A stretch of DNA of 64,000 nt from Paenibacillus sp. yr247 (GCF_900103825.1 NZ_FNIF01000001.1:124001-188000); one strand, 5' to 3'. Positions 54,006 to 63,267 are shown, numbered from the stretch's first letter. Numbers and translations are program-made. The notes: generated from the sequence alone by a model not told the origin.

Positions 54006-55022
54006 GTGAGAAGTCGTGTTACGCAAGAAGATATCGCAAAGGAACTAGGATTGTCCATTAATACGGTATCATTGGCATTAAAAGATAGTAACCGTATTCA
54101 TGAAGAAACCAGGTTCAAAGTTCAACAGGTGGCAAAGAAACTTAACTATATTCCGAATTCGATTGCTCGTTCTCTTGTTCAAAAGAAAACGAACATCATT
54201 GGCTTTGTATTACCGAAGATTACAAATACCATACATATGGAAGCTGCTCAACACATAGAAAGAAAATTATTAGCTAATGGTTATAATATGATGCTAATGA
54301 CGACAGACAGTGATAAAAATTATGAAGCTCAAGCCTTGGATATTTTGTTGTCCCGTCAGGTCGATGGCATATTCCTGTTTCCAACCAATAAAGAAAACCA
54401 GGAGAAAATGAAGTCGATTAGAGACGCTAATTGTCCAATTGTTCTTTTATCCGGAGGAGAATTTGAACTAAGCTGCGATTCTGTTTATATGAATCAACAA
54501 GTTGGTGCATATAAGCTAACAAAGCACCTAGCGAAACTAGGGCATCGTCATATTGCTTTTATGTATGGCGGTGCGCTCAATACTGAGAAATTCAAAGGAT
54601 ATACGAAAGCGTTAGAGGAGAATAACGTGGAGTTCAAGCAAGAATTCGTCATTCCTGTTCAAAATCTCGGTTATGAACAAGGCTACCACGGGGCATCCGT
54701 ATTATTTAAGAGAGGGCCTGTGTCAGCTATTATCGCATCAAGCGATTATTTAGCGCTCGGCGCGCTTCGTTGGTGCCGTGAGCAAGGATTGCGAGTCCCA
54801 GAAGATGTTGCCATTGTTGGCTTCGATGATTTGGAAGCTGCTCGCTATGCCGAGGTTGCATTAACGACAGTTGCCTACCAAGTGGATAAGCTGACTACAC
54901 ATGCTGTCGATCTTTTGGTTCGTTTAATTTCTTCTAAAAAAAAGATTTCATTAAGTAAACCGGTGAGGATCGAAATCGAGCCTTCACTGGTAATCAGAGA
55001 ATCATGCGGAGGGATGAAATGA
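54006..55022 (+). CDS. LacI family transcriptional regulator
   Basis: GTG 54006 is chosen because AGAGGTGAG lies 6 nt upstream and the HTH then starts normally (RSRVTQEDIAKELGLSINTV). Frames starting at 53970 or 53997 add non-family residues. The 338-residue protein has the hinge helix PNSIARSLVQKKTNIIGFVLP and a sugar-binding-like sensor domain. It is the first gene of an operon of six genes, and its stop codon overlaps the next ATG (ATGA). It should repress its own operon through the two TTAACGTTAA palindromes. Confidence 0.92.
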   Translation: MRSRVTQEDIAKELGLSINTVSLALKDSNRIHEETRFKVQQVAKKLNYIPNSIARSLVQKKTNIIGFVLPKITNTIHMEAAQHIERKLLANGYNMMLMTTDSDKNYEAQALDILLSRQVDGIFLFPTNKENQEKMKSIRDANCPIVLLSGGEFELSCDSVYMNQQVGAYKLTKHLAKLGHRHIAFMYGGALNTEKFKGYTKALEENNVEFKQEFVIPVQNLGYEQGYHGASVLFKRGPVSAIIASSDYLALGALRWCREQGLRVPEDVAIVGFDDLEAARYAEVALTTVAYQVDKLTTHAVDLLVRLISSKKKISLSKPVRIEIEPSLVIRESCGGMK

Positions 55023-55786
55023 GAATTGCAGCGCAGCTTTATACGATTAGAGATTTTTTGAAAACTCCTGAGGATATTTCCATCAGCATGAGAAAAATCA
55101 AGCAAATTGGTTATAAGGCCATTCAAGTTTCCGGAATAGGACCTATCGGTGATGCGGAATTAAAAGAAATTACGGAACGCGAGCAGCTGACCATTTGTGC
55201 CACACACGTCCCATATACAGACTTGATTCACAAGCTGGATGATGTCATAAAAAAACATGAAATCTGGGATTGCAAATATGTTGGTTTAGGGGCTATGCCA
55301 CCGGAATACCGCAGCAGCAAAGAAGGTTATTTGACTTTTGCCAAAGAAGCCTCGGAAATTGGAAGGAAATTAAAACAAGCAGGACTCCAATTTGTATACC
55401 ATAATCACGAATTTGAGTTTGCCAAATTTGATGGGAAAATGGGTATGGATATCCTCATGGAGGAGACAGACTCCGACGACTTCCATCTTTTAATGGATCT
55501 ATTTTGGGTGCAAGCCGGTGGGGCGGATCCGATCGAATGGATCAACAAGGTTAAAGGCAGAATGAAAGTTGTTCATTTGAAGGATTTTGCGATAACGAGT
55601 AACCGAGAACGGCGATTCGCCGAAATTGGTGAAGGGAACATGAATTATTCTCGCATATTGGAGGCTTGCCATCATATTGATGTAGAATGGGCCGCCGTTG
55701 AGCAAGACGATTGTTATGGTCGAGATCCCTTCGAGAGCTTGACGATAAGCTTCAATAATTTGATCAAACTTGGCGCTGAGGCATAG
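55019..55786 (+). CDS. Sugar phosphate isomerase/epimerase (xylose isomerase-like TIM barrel)
   Basis: ATG 55019 overlaps the LacI stop codon and has GGAGGG upstream. The 255-residue AP_endonuc_2-type barrel begins RIAAQLYTIRDFLKTPEDIS. It keeps the metal-site motifs YHNHEFEF, LMDLFWVQAGGADP, VVHLKDFA and VEQDDC. Relatives include IolE, IolI and 3-dehydroshikimate dehydratase-like proteins and sugar epimerases acting on ketoses or inosose. It is co-regulated with a 2-hydroxyacid dehydrogenase and membrane proteins. The substrate cannot be told. Confidence 0.88.
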   Translation: MRIAAQLYTIRDFLKTPEDISISMRKIKQIGYKAIQVSGIGPIGDAELKEITEREQLTICATHVPYTDLIHKLDDVIKKHEIWDCKYVGLGAMPPEYRSSKEGYLTFAKEASEIGRKLKQAGLQFVYHNHEFEFAKFDGKMGMDILMEETDSDDFHLLMDLFWVQAGGADPIEWINKVKGRMKVVHLKDFAITSNRERRFAEIGEGNMNYSRILEACHHIDVEWAAVEQDDCYGRDPFESLTISFNNLIKLGAEA

Positions 55787-55833
55787 GTTGTTCCATATTT
55801 CGGTGATAGATCACTAAAAAGGAGTGATGGAGC

Positions 55834-56601
55834 ATGGAAGGGTTATATGCGATCTTCATCGGTTTTATAGGTACTGCGGTGGAGTTTGTTGAGGCAATGA
55901 CCGTCATTTTAGCAGTCGGGATGGTTCGGGGCTGGAAACATGCCATAGGGGGAGCAGTCACCGCATCCATCGTTCTGGGGTTGCTTGTATGTCTGATTGG
56001 TGCACCGCTAGCTCAAATTATCCAAATCAGCTGGGTTCAAATTATCGTCGGTTTATGCTCACTTTTGTTTGGGATTCGTTGGCTGCGTAAAGCCATCCTG
56101 CGTTATAGCGGATTAAAGGCCATTCACGATGAGGAAAAAGCCTTTAAGGAAGAATTAAATCGTATGCAAAATGCTGGAGTTGTCAAACAAGGGTTTGACC
56201 GATTTGCATTTATGACGACCTTTGGAATTACAATGCTTGAGGGACTTGAAGCTATTTTTATCGTTATTACATTCGGCCTTAGCCTTCATGCGATGACATT
56301 TACCGTATTAGGCGCTATTTTAGCTACAGTAGTCGTTATTGCAGCTGGCTTTATTGTGCGTAAACCGTTATCCAAGGTGCCTGAGAATACGATGAAATAT
56401 ATCGTAGGTGTGATGTTAACCAGTTTCGGAGCATTTTGGACGGGTGAGGGATTCGGTGTCATTTGGCCTCAGGAAGATGCTTCCATTTTATATATCGCTT
56501 TAACGTTATTCGTATTTTCATATGTCATGGTAAAGCGTATTAAGAATCAATTACAGGGTAGAGAGCTTAAGAAAAGCAATAGTAGGGGGTTTGAAGTATG
56601 A
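55834..56601 (+). CDS. Polytopic membrane protein with duplicated acidic motif
   Basis: The 255-residue protein has about six or seven membrane helices arranged as two halves. Each half opens with a related acidic motif: FVEAMTVILAVGMVRG (about residue 18) and LEGLEAIFIVITFGLSLH (about residue 138). They are joined by a charged cytosolic loop (residues 90-125). Paired intramembrane Glu motifs in inverted repeats occur in cation and small-ion transporters such as the UPF0016 and FTR1-like groups. I am not certain of the family name (COG4280-like by recall). RBS AAAGGAGTG. The next gene overlaps its stop codon (ATGA), suggesting that the two products work together. Confidence 0.7.
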   Translation: MEGLYAIFIGFIGTAVEFVEAMTVILAVGMVRGWKHAIGGAVTASIVLGLLVCLIGAPLAQIIQISWVQIIVGLCSLLFGIRWLRKAILRYSGLKAIHDEEKAFKEELNRMQNAGVVKQGFDRFAFMTTFGITMLEGLEAIFIVITFGLSLHAMTFTVLGAILATVVVIAAGFIVRKPLSKVPENTMKYIVGVMLTSFGAFWTGEGFGVIWPQEDASILYIALTLFVFSYVMVKRIKNQLQGRELKKSNSRGFEV

Positions 56602-56810
56602 AAAAAGTGCTGAACATCATTTGGGGTCTATTTGTAGATGATGCCCGGTTAGCCATAACCCTTGTTATTAGTTTAGCAGCCTCTGCCTTAGTTTCAAAAA
56701 TGGGATACCCATTCATCGGAACGATATGTTTGTGGGCGGGTTTACTGTTGGCACTTTTTATTTCCATTGAACATCAACTTTTTTTAAAACTTCAATCAAA
56801 GAACAAATAA
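56598..56810 (+). CDS. Small two-helix membrane protein
   Basis: The 70-residue protein has two predicted helices (ARLAITLVISLAASALVSKM and FIGTICLWAGLLLALFISI) with charged ends. It overlaps the stop codon of the preceding membrane protein by four bases, so it is probably a partner subunit. I do not recognise a named family. Confidence 0.75.
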   Translation: MKKVLNIIWGLFVDDARLAITLVISLAASALVSKMGYPFIGTICLWAGLLLALFISIEHQLFLKLQSKNK

Positions 56811-56837
56811 TCCTACCTTCAGAGAAGAGAGACTCCG

Positions 56838-57803
56838 ATGCTGCAGAAAATGAACAGAAACTTGGAAAAATGGATGCCCCTGATTACACCGACAAGTGTT
56901 ATTTTAGGAATTATACTAACGGTATGGTTAAAGCCATTTAGTTATTTAGTTCCGTGGATCTTCGGATTTATGACGTTTTCAGGAAGCTTAAGTTTGAATT
57001 TCAGAGATTTAAAAAGAGCATTGACCCAGCCGTTTCCGATTTTCATTTCTATGGTTGCACTGCATGTTCTCATGCCAGCAATGGCTTGGGCCATAGGCCA
57101 TTTATTGTTTCCTGGAGATGCTTATCTCATTACAGGGATGATTCTTTTGTTGGTGGTCCCTACAGGCATTGTTAGTTTTATGTGGGTATCCATCTATAAC
57201 GGCAATATCGCGCTCACCTTGTCGGTCATTTTGATAGATACGCTTCTATCACCTTTTCTCGTGCCTTTTACCATGCATATCTTGGTAGGCGCACAAGTGA
57301 AAATGGATATTTTCGGGATGATGCAGGGGCTTCTCCTCATGGTTGTTCTTCCTTCCTTGCTGGGTATGCTGTTAAACCAATTGACAGCCGGAAAGGTTAA
57401 AGAAACTGTCGGTCCCCGCATAGCTCCCTTTTCCAAAATAGGACTTGCCGTGGTTATTGCCATTAACAGCGCGGTAGTTGCACCCTACTTTACTAGAATA
57501 GATGGCAGATTGGTTTTGACTGCGTTCGTTATTGTTTTGATCGTTTCATTCGGTTATGTGTTGGGATGGCTGATGAGCAAATGGTTCAAATGGGACAGAA
57601 ACATCATGGTAACCATGGTGTTCAATTGCGGCATGAGAAATAATAGTGCGGGTGCTGTGCTGGCGATATCCTATTTTCCACCGCCAGTCGCGATACCTGT
57701 TATTATTGGTATGCTGTTTCAGCAATTGCTGGCTTCAATCTTTGGACAGCTGCTGTGCAAAGAATCTGCTCCAATCAAATTAAAGCCCGTTTTAGACAAT
57801 TAG
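56838..57803 (+). CDS. Bile acid:sodium symporter (BASS/SBF-like) family transporter
   Basis: The 321-residue protein has nine or ten helices in the 5+5 inverted-repeat arrangement of the BASS family. Family features are MTFSGSLSLNFRDLKRAL in the first half, VPTGIVSFMWVSIYNGNIALTLSVILIDTLLSPF in the crossover region and the second-half crossover NCGMRNNSAGAVLAISYFPPP. BASS transporters couple sodium to uptake of organic acids such as pyruvate, 2-keto acids, pantoate or bile acids. With a 2-hydroxyacid dehydrogenase next in the operon, a keto or hydroxy acid is the best guess (inference). Confidence 0.88.
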   Translation: MLQKMNRNLEKWMPLITPTSVILGIILTVWLKPFSYLVPWIFGFMTFSGSLSLNFRDLKRALTQPFPIFISMVALHVLMPAMAWAIGHLLFPGDAYLITGMILLLVVPTGIVSFMWVSIYNGNIALTLSVILIDTLLSPFLVPFTMHILVGAQVKMDIFGMMQGLLLMVVLPSLLGMLLNQLTAGKVKETVGPRIAPFSKIGLAVVIAINSAVVAPYFTRIDGRLVLTAFVIVLIVSFGYVLGWLMSKWFKWDRNIMVTMVFNCGMRNNSAGAVLAISYFPPPVAIPVIIGMLFQQLLASIFGQLLCKESAPIKLKPVLDN

Positions 57804-57821
57804 AAAGGTGGATATGAGTTT

Positions 57822-58805
57822 ATGAATAAACCAAGAGTACTTGTTCTCAAAAAATTACCGCAAGAAGTGGAACAGTACATATCAGATCACTGTGAGATCA
57901 TTCAGGCCTCCAGTGAGACACATAGTCTTGAGCAGTTGAAGCAGTTGCTGTCAGATGTAGATGGACTGCTCCAATCCGGTTTGACTATTGATGAAGAGCT
58001 GCTGAAGCACGCTTCTAGGCTTAAGATAGTCAGTAACGTTTCGGTTGGTTATAACAATTTCGATACGGATGCCATGAAGAAATACGGTGTGATCGGTACT
58101 CATACGCCTGATGTGCTCGACGATACTGTAGCCGACCTCGTACTCGCCTTGATGCTTGCAGCTGCGCGCCGCACAGCGGAGCTGGACAGCATGGTCAAAC
58201 AAGGAAAATGGGATCAGCTCAAGGGAGATGAGGAGCTGTTCGGTACCGATGTACATCACGCCACGCTTGGAATTATCGGAATGGGGCGGATTGGTGAGGC
58301 CGTTGCCAAACGAGCGAAATTCGGGTTCGATATGAATATCTTGTATGCAAATCGAAACCGCAAACCGGAAGCGGAGGAGAAATATGGAGCACAATATCGG
58401 ACCCAGGAGCAGTTGCTTCGTGAGTCAGACTTTGTCGTAGTGATGGCGCCGTTGACTGCATATACACATCAACTGATTGGCAAAGAGCAATTCCAAATGA
58501 TGAAACCAACGGCTATTTTTATTAATGCTTCACGTGGTCAATTGGTGGATGAGAAAGCATTAATAAAAGCGCTCAAGGAGGGGCTTATTCAAGCGGCTGC
58601 TTTAGATGTATTTGAGCAAGAGCCGGTTGACCCCAATAATCCTTTGCTTGCTATGTCGAATGTGGTGACCTTACCGCACATCGGCTCGGCTACCGCAAAA
58701 ACCCGTTTTGACATGGCCATGATGGCTGCTCATAACGTAGTTGCAGGTGTTACGGGCGATTCTCCACGAAATATTGTACCGGAGTTGAAACCAATTTCTC
58801 TTTAA
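57822..58805 (+). CDS. D-2-hydroxyacid dehydrogenase (GhrB/2-ketogluconate reductase type)
   Basis: The 327-residue protein has the D-isomer-specific layout: a catalytic domain split around a central NAD fold. Visible motifs are VSVGYNNFD, the nucleotide loop LGIIGMGRIGEAVAKRA, the Arg/Glu region NASRGQLVDEKAL and EQEPVDPNNPL, and the catalytic His in TLPHIGSATAKTR. It interconverts 2-keto acids (glyoxylate, hydroxypyruvate, 2-ketogluconate) and D-2-hydroxy acids with NAD(P)H. It is the last gene of the LacI operon, 18 bp after the symporter gene, and is followed by a terminator. Confidence 0.92.
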   Translation: MNKPRVLVLKKLPQEVEQYISDHCEIIQASSETHSLEQLKQLLSDVDGLLQSGLTIDEELLKHASRLKIVSNVSVGYNNFDTDAMKKYGVIGTHTPDVLDDTVADLVLALMLAAARRTAELDSMVKQGKWDQLKGDEELFGTDVHHATLGIIGMGRIGEAVAKRAKFGFDMNILYANRNRKPEAEEKYGAQYRTQEQLLRESDFVVVMAPLTAYTHQLIGKEQFQMMKPTAIFINASRGQLVDEKALIKALKEGLIQAAALDVFEQEPVDPNNPLLAMSNVVTLPHIGSATAKTRFDMAMMAAHNVVAGVTGDSPRNIVPELKPISL

Positions 58806-58882
58806 TAAATACATGAAATATAAGGTAATTCAACTACTTTTTATAAAGCGTTATTACGCAATTACGTAATTACAATGCAAGA

Positions 58883-58924
58883 AAAGACCGTTTATTGCCT
58901 TGGAAATGGCGATAAACGGTCTTT
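58883..58924. terminator. Bidirectional terminator between convergent genes
   Basis: AAAGACCGTTTATTGCC (58883-58899) pairs with GGCGATAAACGGTCTTT (58908-58924) with one G-T pair and an 8-nt loop. It serves the hydroxyacid dehydrogenase gene and the convergent MFS gene. Confidence 0.85.
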
Positions 58925-58939
58925 CTTATTAGATGCACT

Positions 58940-60133
58940 TTACTCCGATGAAACAGCCACTTTGGGTCCGCGGAATTTGTAGAAAAAGGCCACACCGATG
59001 AGAGCCAAGCCATTGATGGCAAAAACCAAAGGAATTCCGATCCAGCCACCCAAAAAGCCGCCGATAATCGGCCCGCTCATGGTACCTAATTGAGTAGCGG
59101 ACTGATTTAAGCTGAATGCTCTGCCTCTAAAACTGGAATCGGTAAACTTCACGATTAAAGCATTCAGCGCAGGATAGACAGCTGCAAAAAATAACCCGTA
59201 GCTAAACCTCAAAATACCAAAACCGAGCAAATGATGGGTTCCTAATTGCAGCAGATTACCTATGCCTCCGCCCAGAAGACCGATAAAAAGAGTTTGGGAG
59301 TAGCTGATTTTTTGTCCGATTTTGCCCCATTTCGGTGCTGCAATCACGGTTGCGACGCCTACTGCTGAGAAAATGATGCCCGAACTCAGTGAGGCAGAGC
59401 TTTTACTGCCTCCCATTTGCAGTACATAGATGGTGAGCAGCGGTTCAATGATCATGACCGATGTCGCCACCAGCATGGTGACACCTAGAATGATCATAAA
59501 AGGCCTGTTATGCGCAGCCGACTTCAAATCATCCATCACACTCGACCGGGCGGCCGAGCGATTGAAATTTGTTTCTTTGGCCCCGAACAGTCCGATAAAG
59601 GCTGCGATCAATACGACACAGCCCGAAACCAGAAAGGATTCTCGGTTGCCCACCCAGTGGCTGACGAATCCGCCTACCAGCGGCCCTATTACACTTCCGG
59701 CAGCACCTGCCGTTGACATTACACCCAGAGCATACCCAACTTCTTTTTCCGGCGTATTCGTGGCAACCAAGGCAATAGAGGCAGGAACAAAGCCGGCAAG
59801 CAGTCCCTGAAGAATCCGCACGCCTAAGAAAAGATAAGGATCGTGAACGAAAAAGGTCGCGAAATAAAGTACGCTCAAACTGAACCCCGAACGAATGAGC
59901 ATCGGTTTGCGGCCATACTTATCCGCGAGCGATCCCCAGAAGGGTGCAATTAAAGCGCTGGCTAAAAAGGTGATGCCAAAAGTAATGCCAGACCATGCTT
60001 CCAACCCTTTATCAATACCTAGCTCCGTATGAAGAAATATCGGTAAAAAAGGAATCGATATGGTATATGCCATTCCACAGAAAAATACACCGATCCATAA
60101 CGTAATCAGATTACGCTTCCAGGAAAATTCCAT
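58940..60133 (-). CDS. MFS multidrug-type efflux transporter (DHA1, MdtG-like)
   Basis: The 397-residue protein has 12 helices. The loop 2-3 motif A is WGSLADKYGRKPMLIRSG and the motif C-like region in helix 5 is GVMSTAGAAGSVIGPLVGGFV, characteristic of drug:proton antiporters. The second half contains APKWGKIGQKISYSQ and QLGTMSGPIIGGFLGGW. The N-terminus (WKRNLITLWIGVFFCGMAYTISIPFLPIF) is like MdtG and related Bacillus pumps. The substrate is not readable. The upstream DoxX fragment is on the same strand. Confidence 0.88.
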   Translation of the reverse strand: MEFSWKRNLITLWIGVFFCGMAYTISIPFLPIFLHTELGIDKGLEAWSGITFGITFLASALIAPFWGSLADKYGRKPMLIRSGFSLSVLYFATFFVHDPYLFLGVRILQGLLAGFVPASIALVATNTPEKEVGYALGVMSTAGAAGSVIGPLVGGFVSHWVGNRESFLVSGCVVLIAAFIGLFGAKETNFNRSAARSSVMDDLKSAAHNRPFMIILGVTMLVATSVMIIEPLLTIYVLQMGGSKSSASLSSGIIFSAVGVATVIAAPKWGKIGQKISYSQTLFIGLLGGGIGNLLQLGTHHLLGFGILRFSYGLFFAAVYPALNALIVKFTDSSFRGRAFSLNQSATQLGTMSGPIIGGFLGGWIGIPLVFAINGLALIGVAFFYKFRGPKVAVSSE

Positions 60134-60165
60134 GCGCTTTACCCCCTGTTGCTCGATGACTGAGC

Positions 60166-60399
60166 TTAAATGTTCTGAAAAAAGGAGCGGCTAGGGCGTG
60201 ATATCACGGTAACGATGGCGCCCAGAAACTTCCAGATACCCAGAATCGTGATGAAGTAGAGTGGGTAACCGAGGTGGTTCATTTCCGCCACTTGTTGCTC
60301 CCCATGGGTAGCGAAGAGGAAACCTCCGATGACGAAACTCGCCGGGCCGAAAATCGTGGTTACCCAGTATGCGATCGTCTTTATTTTTTCTTTTTTCAT
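60166..60399 (-). pseudogene. DoxX-like membrane protein, C-terminally truncated
   Basis: ATG 60399 (AGGAG 9 nt upstream) opens KKEKIKTIAYWVTTIFGPAS, then THGEQQVAEMNHLGYPLYFITILGIWKFLGAIVTV, a clean DoxX-like start. After two of the four expected helices, the frame runs into SRPSRSFFQNI and stops. Normal members have ~120 residues; this has 77. The last 11 residues do not match the family, so the 3' half has been deleted. Confidence 0.65.
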
Positions 60400-60764
60400 T
60401 GCTTGATCTCCTATTCTTTCATTAACGATTCTATTTAATCGCACATGATAGAATTATAGCATATAACATATACTGGGATAACTAACAATGACATTTAAAA
60501 GGGAATACGGATTTTTATTGATATCCCTTTTTTTTAAAAGAAATAACTAATGGGTTCATTCTTCTGGATTCGACTTGTGAAGACTTGTCCCGTCATATAA
60601 TCAAATCGGCCGTTATGCTTAGGACATTCAAAATTTGATGCCAGCCATTATAATGCAGACAAGCAATGAATATTATTATATTAGGCGGAGGATATTTGGA
60701 AGCGCTTCCTGATTCGGTAAGCACTACCAGTTCTTTCATAAATCAATTTGGGAGGAATAAGAAA
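60400..60764. other. Divergent intergenic region with a GGAAGCGCTTCC palindrome
   Basis: This 365-bp region lies between the DoxX fragment and the zinc dehydrogenase. It contains a perfect 12-bp palindrome, GGAAGCGCTTCC (60698-60709), 56 bp before the dehydrogenase start. Its centre resembles a cre, but the outer bases fit poorly. An in-frame upstream ATG at 60666 would add 33 residues without a ribosome site. I see no other gene. Confidence 0.4.
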
Positions 60765-61979
60765 ATGGCAGGAAACAGAGCGGTCGTATATAACAAACCA
60801 GGAAGCGTAGAAATTCGAGATACGGATTATCCAGATCTTATTTTGCGCGATGGTCCAGGCGTTAACCCGTTAAACGTAGGGCGCAAATGTGAACATGGTG
60901 TTATTCTGAAAGTCGTAACGACTAATATTTGCGGCAGTGATCAGCACATGGTTAGAGGAAGAACAACGGCGCCATCAGGTCTGATATTAGGACATGAAAT
61001 TACGGGTGAGGTCATTGAAGTCGGTCGAGATGTGGAGTTTATCAAAAAAGGAGACCTGGTTTCCGTTCCGTTCAATATCGCATGTGGACGCTGCCGCAAC
61101 TGTAAGGAGCGCCATACAAACGTATGTCTGAATGTGAATCCGGATCGTCCCGGTTCGGCTTACGGCTATGTAGATATGGGGGGCTGGGTAGGCGGACAAT
61201 CCGAATACGTGATGGTTCCTTACGCTGACTTTCAGCTGCTGAAATTCCCAGATAAAGCGCAAGCGATGGAGAAAATTCTCGATTTAACGATGCTCTCCGA
61301 TATTTTCCCTACGGGTTATCATGGCGCAGTTAGCGCAGGCGTTCGTCCGGGTTCGACTGTATATGTTGCCGGTGCAGGTCCTGTGGGTCTGGCAGCAGCG
61401 CACTCCGCTCAATTGTTAGGCGCAGCCGTTGTAATTGTAGGCGACTTGAATGCGGAGCGTTTAGCTCAAGCGAGGAGCTTTGGTTGCGAAACAGTGAATC
61501 TGCGTGAGAATAGTAATTTGGTCGAGCAAATCGATCAAATTTTGGGCTCACCGGAAGTAGATTGCGCCATTGACTGTGTAGGCTTCGAAGCCCACGGTCA
61601 TGGGAAGGAACACGGCGAAGCGCCGGCTACCGTACTTAACTCCATAATGGAAGTAACTCGCGCTGGTGGAAGCTTGGGTATTCCGGGACTATATGTCACC
61701 AGCGATCCCGGTGCTGTGGATGAGGATTCCAAAATCGGTACACTGAAAATCCGTTTCGGACTTGGCTGGGCGAAATCCCATACGTTCGTAACTGGACAAA
61801 CGCCGGTTATGAAATATCACCGCGACTTAATGATGGCGATTCTCAACGGCAGGGCGCAAATTGCAAAGGCCGTTAACGCAACGAAAATCTCACTTGCTGA
61901 AGCACCTAATGCGTATCAAGAGTTTGATCGTGGCGCTTCTCGAAAGTATGTTATTGATCCTCATGGTCTTGTGAAATAG
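60765..61979 (+). CDS. fdhA: Zinc-dependent alcohol dehydrogenase, glutathione-independent formaldehyde dehydrogenase type
   Basis: ATG 60765 is preceded by GGGAGGAAT at 8 nt, and the product MAGNRAVVYNKPGSVEI matches the family start. The 404-residue medium-chain dehydrogenase has catalytic-zinc ligands around CGSDQHMVRGR and GHEITGE (Cys56 first) and the structural zinc loop CGRCRNCKERHTNVC. The FDH-specific insertion follows (NPDRPGSAYGYVDMGGWVGGQSEYV), then the NAD fold VAGAGPVGLAAAHSAQLLG. Pseudomonas putida FdhA oxidises formaldehyde to formate with tightly bound NAD and no glutathione. Length and the insertion support this subtype. A strong terminator follows. Confidence 0.9.
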   Translation: MAGNRAVVYNKPGSVEIRDTDYPDLILRDGPGVNPLNVGRKCEHGVILKVVTTNICGSDQHMVRGRTTAPSGLILGHEITGEVIEVGRDVEFIKKGDLVSVPFNIACGRCRNCKERHTNVCLNVNPDRPGSAYGYVDMGGWVGGQSEYVMVPYADFQLLKFPDKAQAMEKILDLTMLSDIFPTGYHGAVSAGVRPGSTVYVAGAGPVGLAAAHSAQLLGAAVVIVGDLNAERLAQARSFGCETVNLRENSNLVEQIDQILGSPEVDCAIDCVGFEAHGHGKEHGEAPATVLNSIMEVTRAGGSLGIPGLYVTSDPGAVDEDSKIGTLKIRFGLGWAKSHTFVTGQTPVMKYHRDLMMAILNGRAQIAKAVNATKISLAEAPNAYQEFDRGASRKYVIDPHGLVK

Positions 61980-62069
61980 TGTATTTTCGACTGCACCCTC
62001 TGTCAAAGGGATATGCGGGATCTAAGCGATATCCGAATCAATGTAGCATACGGAACGCTGCTTTTGCAT

Positions 62070-62103
62070 CCCACAATCATTTGCGTGATTGTGGGCTGTT
62101 TTT
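62070..62103 (+). terminator. Rho-independent terminator
   Basis: CCCACAATCA (62070-62079) pairs perfectly with TGATTGTGGG (62086-62095), followed by CTG and a run of T residues. Confidence 0.85.
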
Positions 62104-62110
62104 TTAGACT

Positions 62111-62340
62111 CTAGTTAGTGGAACCACGATCCGCTATATTCCTCCTCATCTTGAATTCGAATATTTTCCGACCAAATAGCAAATCCACGTTCCTTTCTAC
62201 GTGCACTTGTGCAAAAAATAGCATCGGAGGCAGCGCCTCAGGCTTCTCTTTTGGATGACTGTAAATCTCAAGAAGAGGTTTCTTTAATGTAGTATCGAAA
62301 TAATCAGGAAAGGATAGATCGAAGTCAAAATGATAGAGGA
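62111..62340 (-). pseudogene. Unrecognised protein fragment on the minus strand
   Basis: A minus-strand frame reads HFDFDLSFPDYFDTTLKKPL, then LEIYSHPKEKPEALPPMLFF, then AQVHVERNVDLLFGRKIFEF and RRNIADRGSTN before the stop. The residue use is strongly protein-like. No start codon or ribosome site is found, and further upstream the frame reads into antisense of the next gene. It is probably the C-terminal end of a degraded gene of unknown family. Confidence 0.4.
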
Positions 62341-62348
62341 GACAAGGA

Positions 62349-63230
62349 ATGAAAACTTTAAAGGAGCCACAAAAGAATGAAGGTCGCAACGTGATAAGCA
62401 TCCTTGAAACTGTGGATATACAAACTGGCGAACGCACAGTTTTGGCGAAATTCGACTACCTAATTGAGGCGCCGAATTGGACGCGTGACGGCAATCGACT
62501 CATTTATAACAGCTTGGGACGCATTTATTCCTTCGATATCTCTAAGCTTGAAAGTACAATGATTGACTCCGGATACGCCACGCATTGTAACAACGACCAT
62601 GTGCTATCGCCTGATAATTCACAAATAGCGGTAAGTCACCACACGCAAGAGGATGGCCAGTCCCGCATTTACATTTTTCCCCTTAAGGGAGGTAATCCTG
62701 TCCTCATAACCTCCATGGCACCTAGCTATCTGCACGGCTGGTCGCCTGACGGCAGCAAATTAGCTTATTGCGCAGAGCGGAACGGTCAATATGATATTTA
62801 CACCATCCCCGTAACCGGCGGTGTTGAAACGCAGTTAACTGATTTCCCCGGTTTAGATGATGGACCCGAATACTCGCCAGACGGAAAGTACCTTTGGTTC
62901 AATTCGGTACGCACTGGCCTTATGCAGGTGTGGCGCATGAACGCCGATGGGAGTGAGCAGACTCAGATGACTTTCGATGAAAGCAACAACTGGTTCCCGC
63001 ATGTGTCCCCCGATGGAGAGTCCGTAGCGTTTATTGCTTATAATAAAGATGATGTTGCTCCTGGAGACCATCCCGCGAACAAGAACGTCGAAATTCGGCT
63101 GATGTCTAGCGTTGGCGGCCAATTTCGTACGTTGGTTAGACTGTTCGGAGGCCAAGGTACGATTAACGTCAACTCTTGGTCGCCTGATAACAAGCAGCTA
63201 GCCTTTGTTAGCTATCAATTGAAGGATTAG
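62349..63230 (+). CDS. TolB/PD40-type beta-propeller protein
   Basis: The 293-residue protein is built from WD40-like PD40 repeats. Each repeat has an SPDG-type turn: [59 protein letters not shown] and [12 protein letters not shown], giving about six blades. There is no signal peptide, so it is cytoplasmic. AGGAGACAAGGA precedes the ATG. Relatives occur in Paenibacillus and Bacteroidetes carbohydrate clusters, with unknown roles; some are lyase- or isomerase-like. No catalytic residues can be assigned. Confidence 0.82.
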   Translation: MKTLKEPQKNEGRNVISILETVDIQTGERTVLAKFDYLIEAPNWTRDGNRLIYNSLGRIYSFDISKLESTMIDSGYATHCNNDHVLSPDNSQIAVSHHTQEDGQSRIYIFPLKGGNPVLITSMAPSYLHGWSPDGSKLAYCAERNGQYDIYTIPVTGGVETQLTDFPGLDDGPEYSPDGKYLWFNSVRTGLMQVWRMNADGSEQTQMTFDESNNWFPHVSPDGESVAFIAYNKDDVAPGDHPANKNVEIRLMSSVGGQFRTLVRLFGGQGTINVNSWSPDNKQLAFVSYQLKD

Positions 63231-63267
63231 AGGAAGGATTGTAACGGAACGGTGCAACTGCTGGTAG

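Noticed and set aside
60666-60764. Upstream in-frame extension of the formaldehyde-dehydrogenase-like gene
   Set aside because: It has no ribosome site, contains a 12-bp palindrome, and the family N-terminus begins at 60765.
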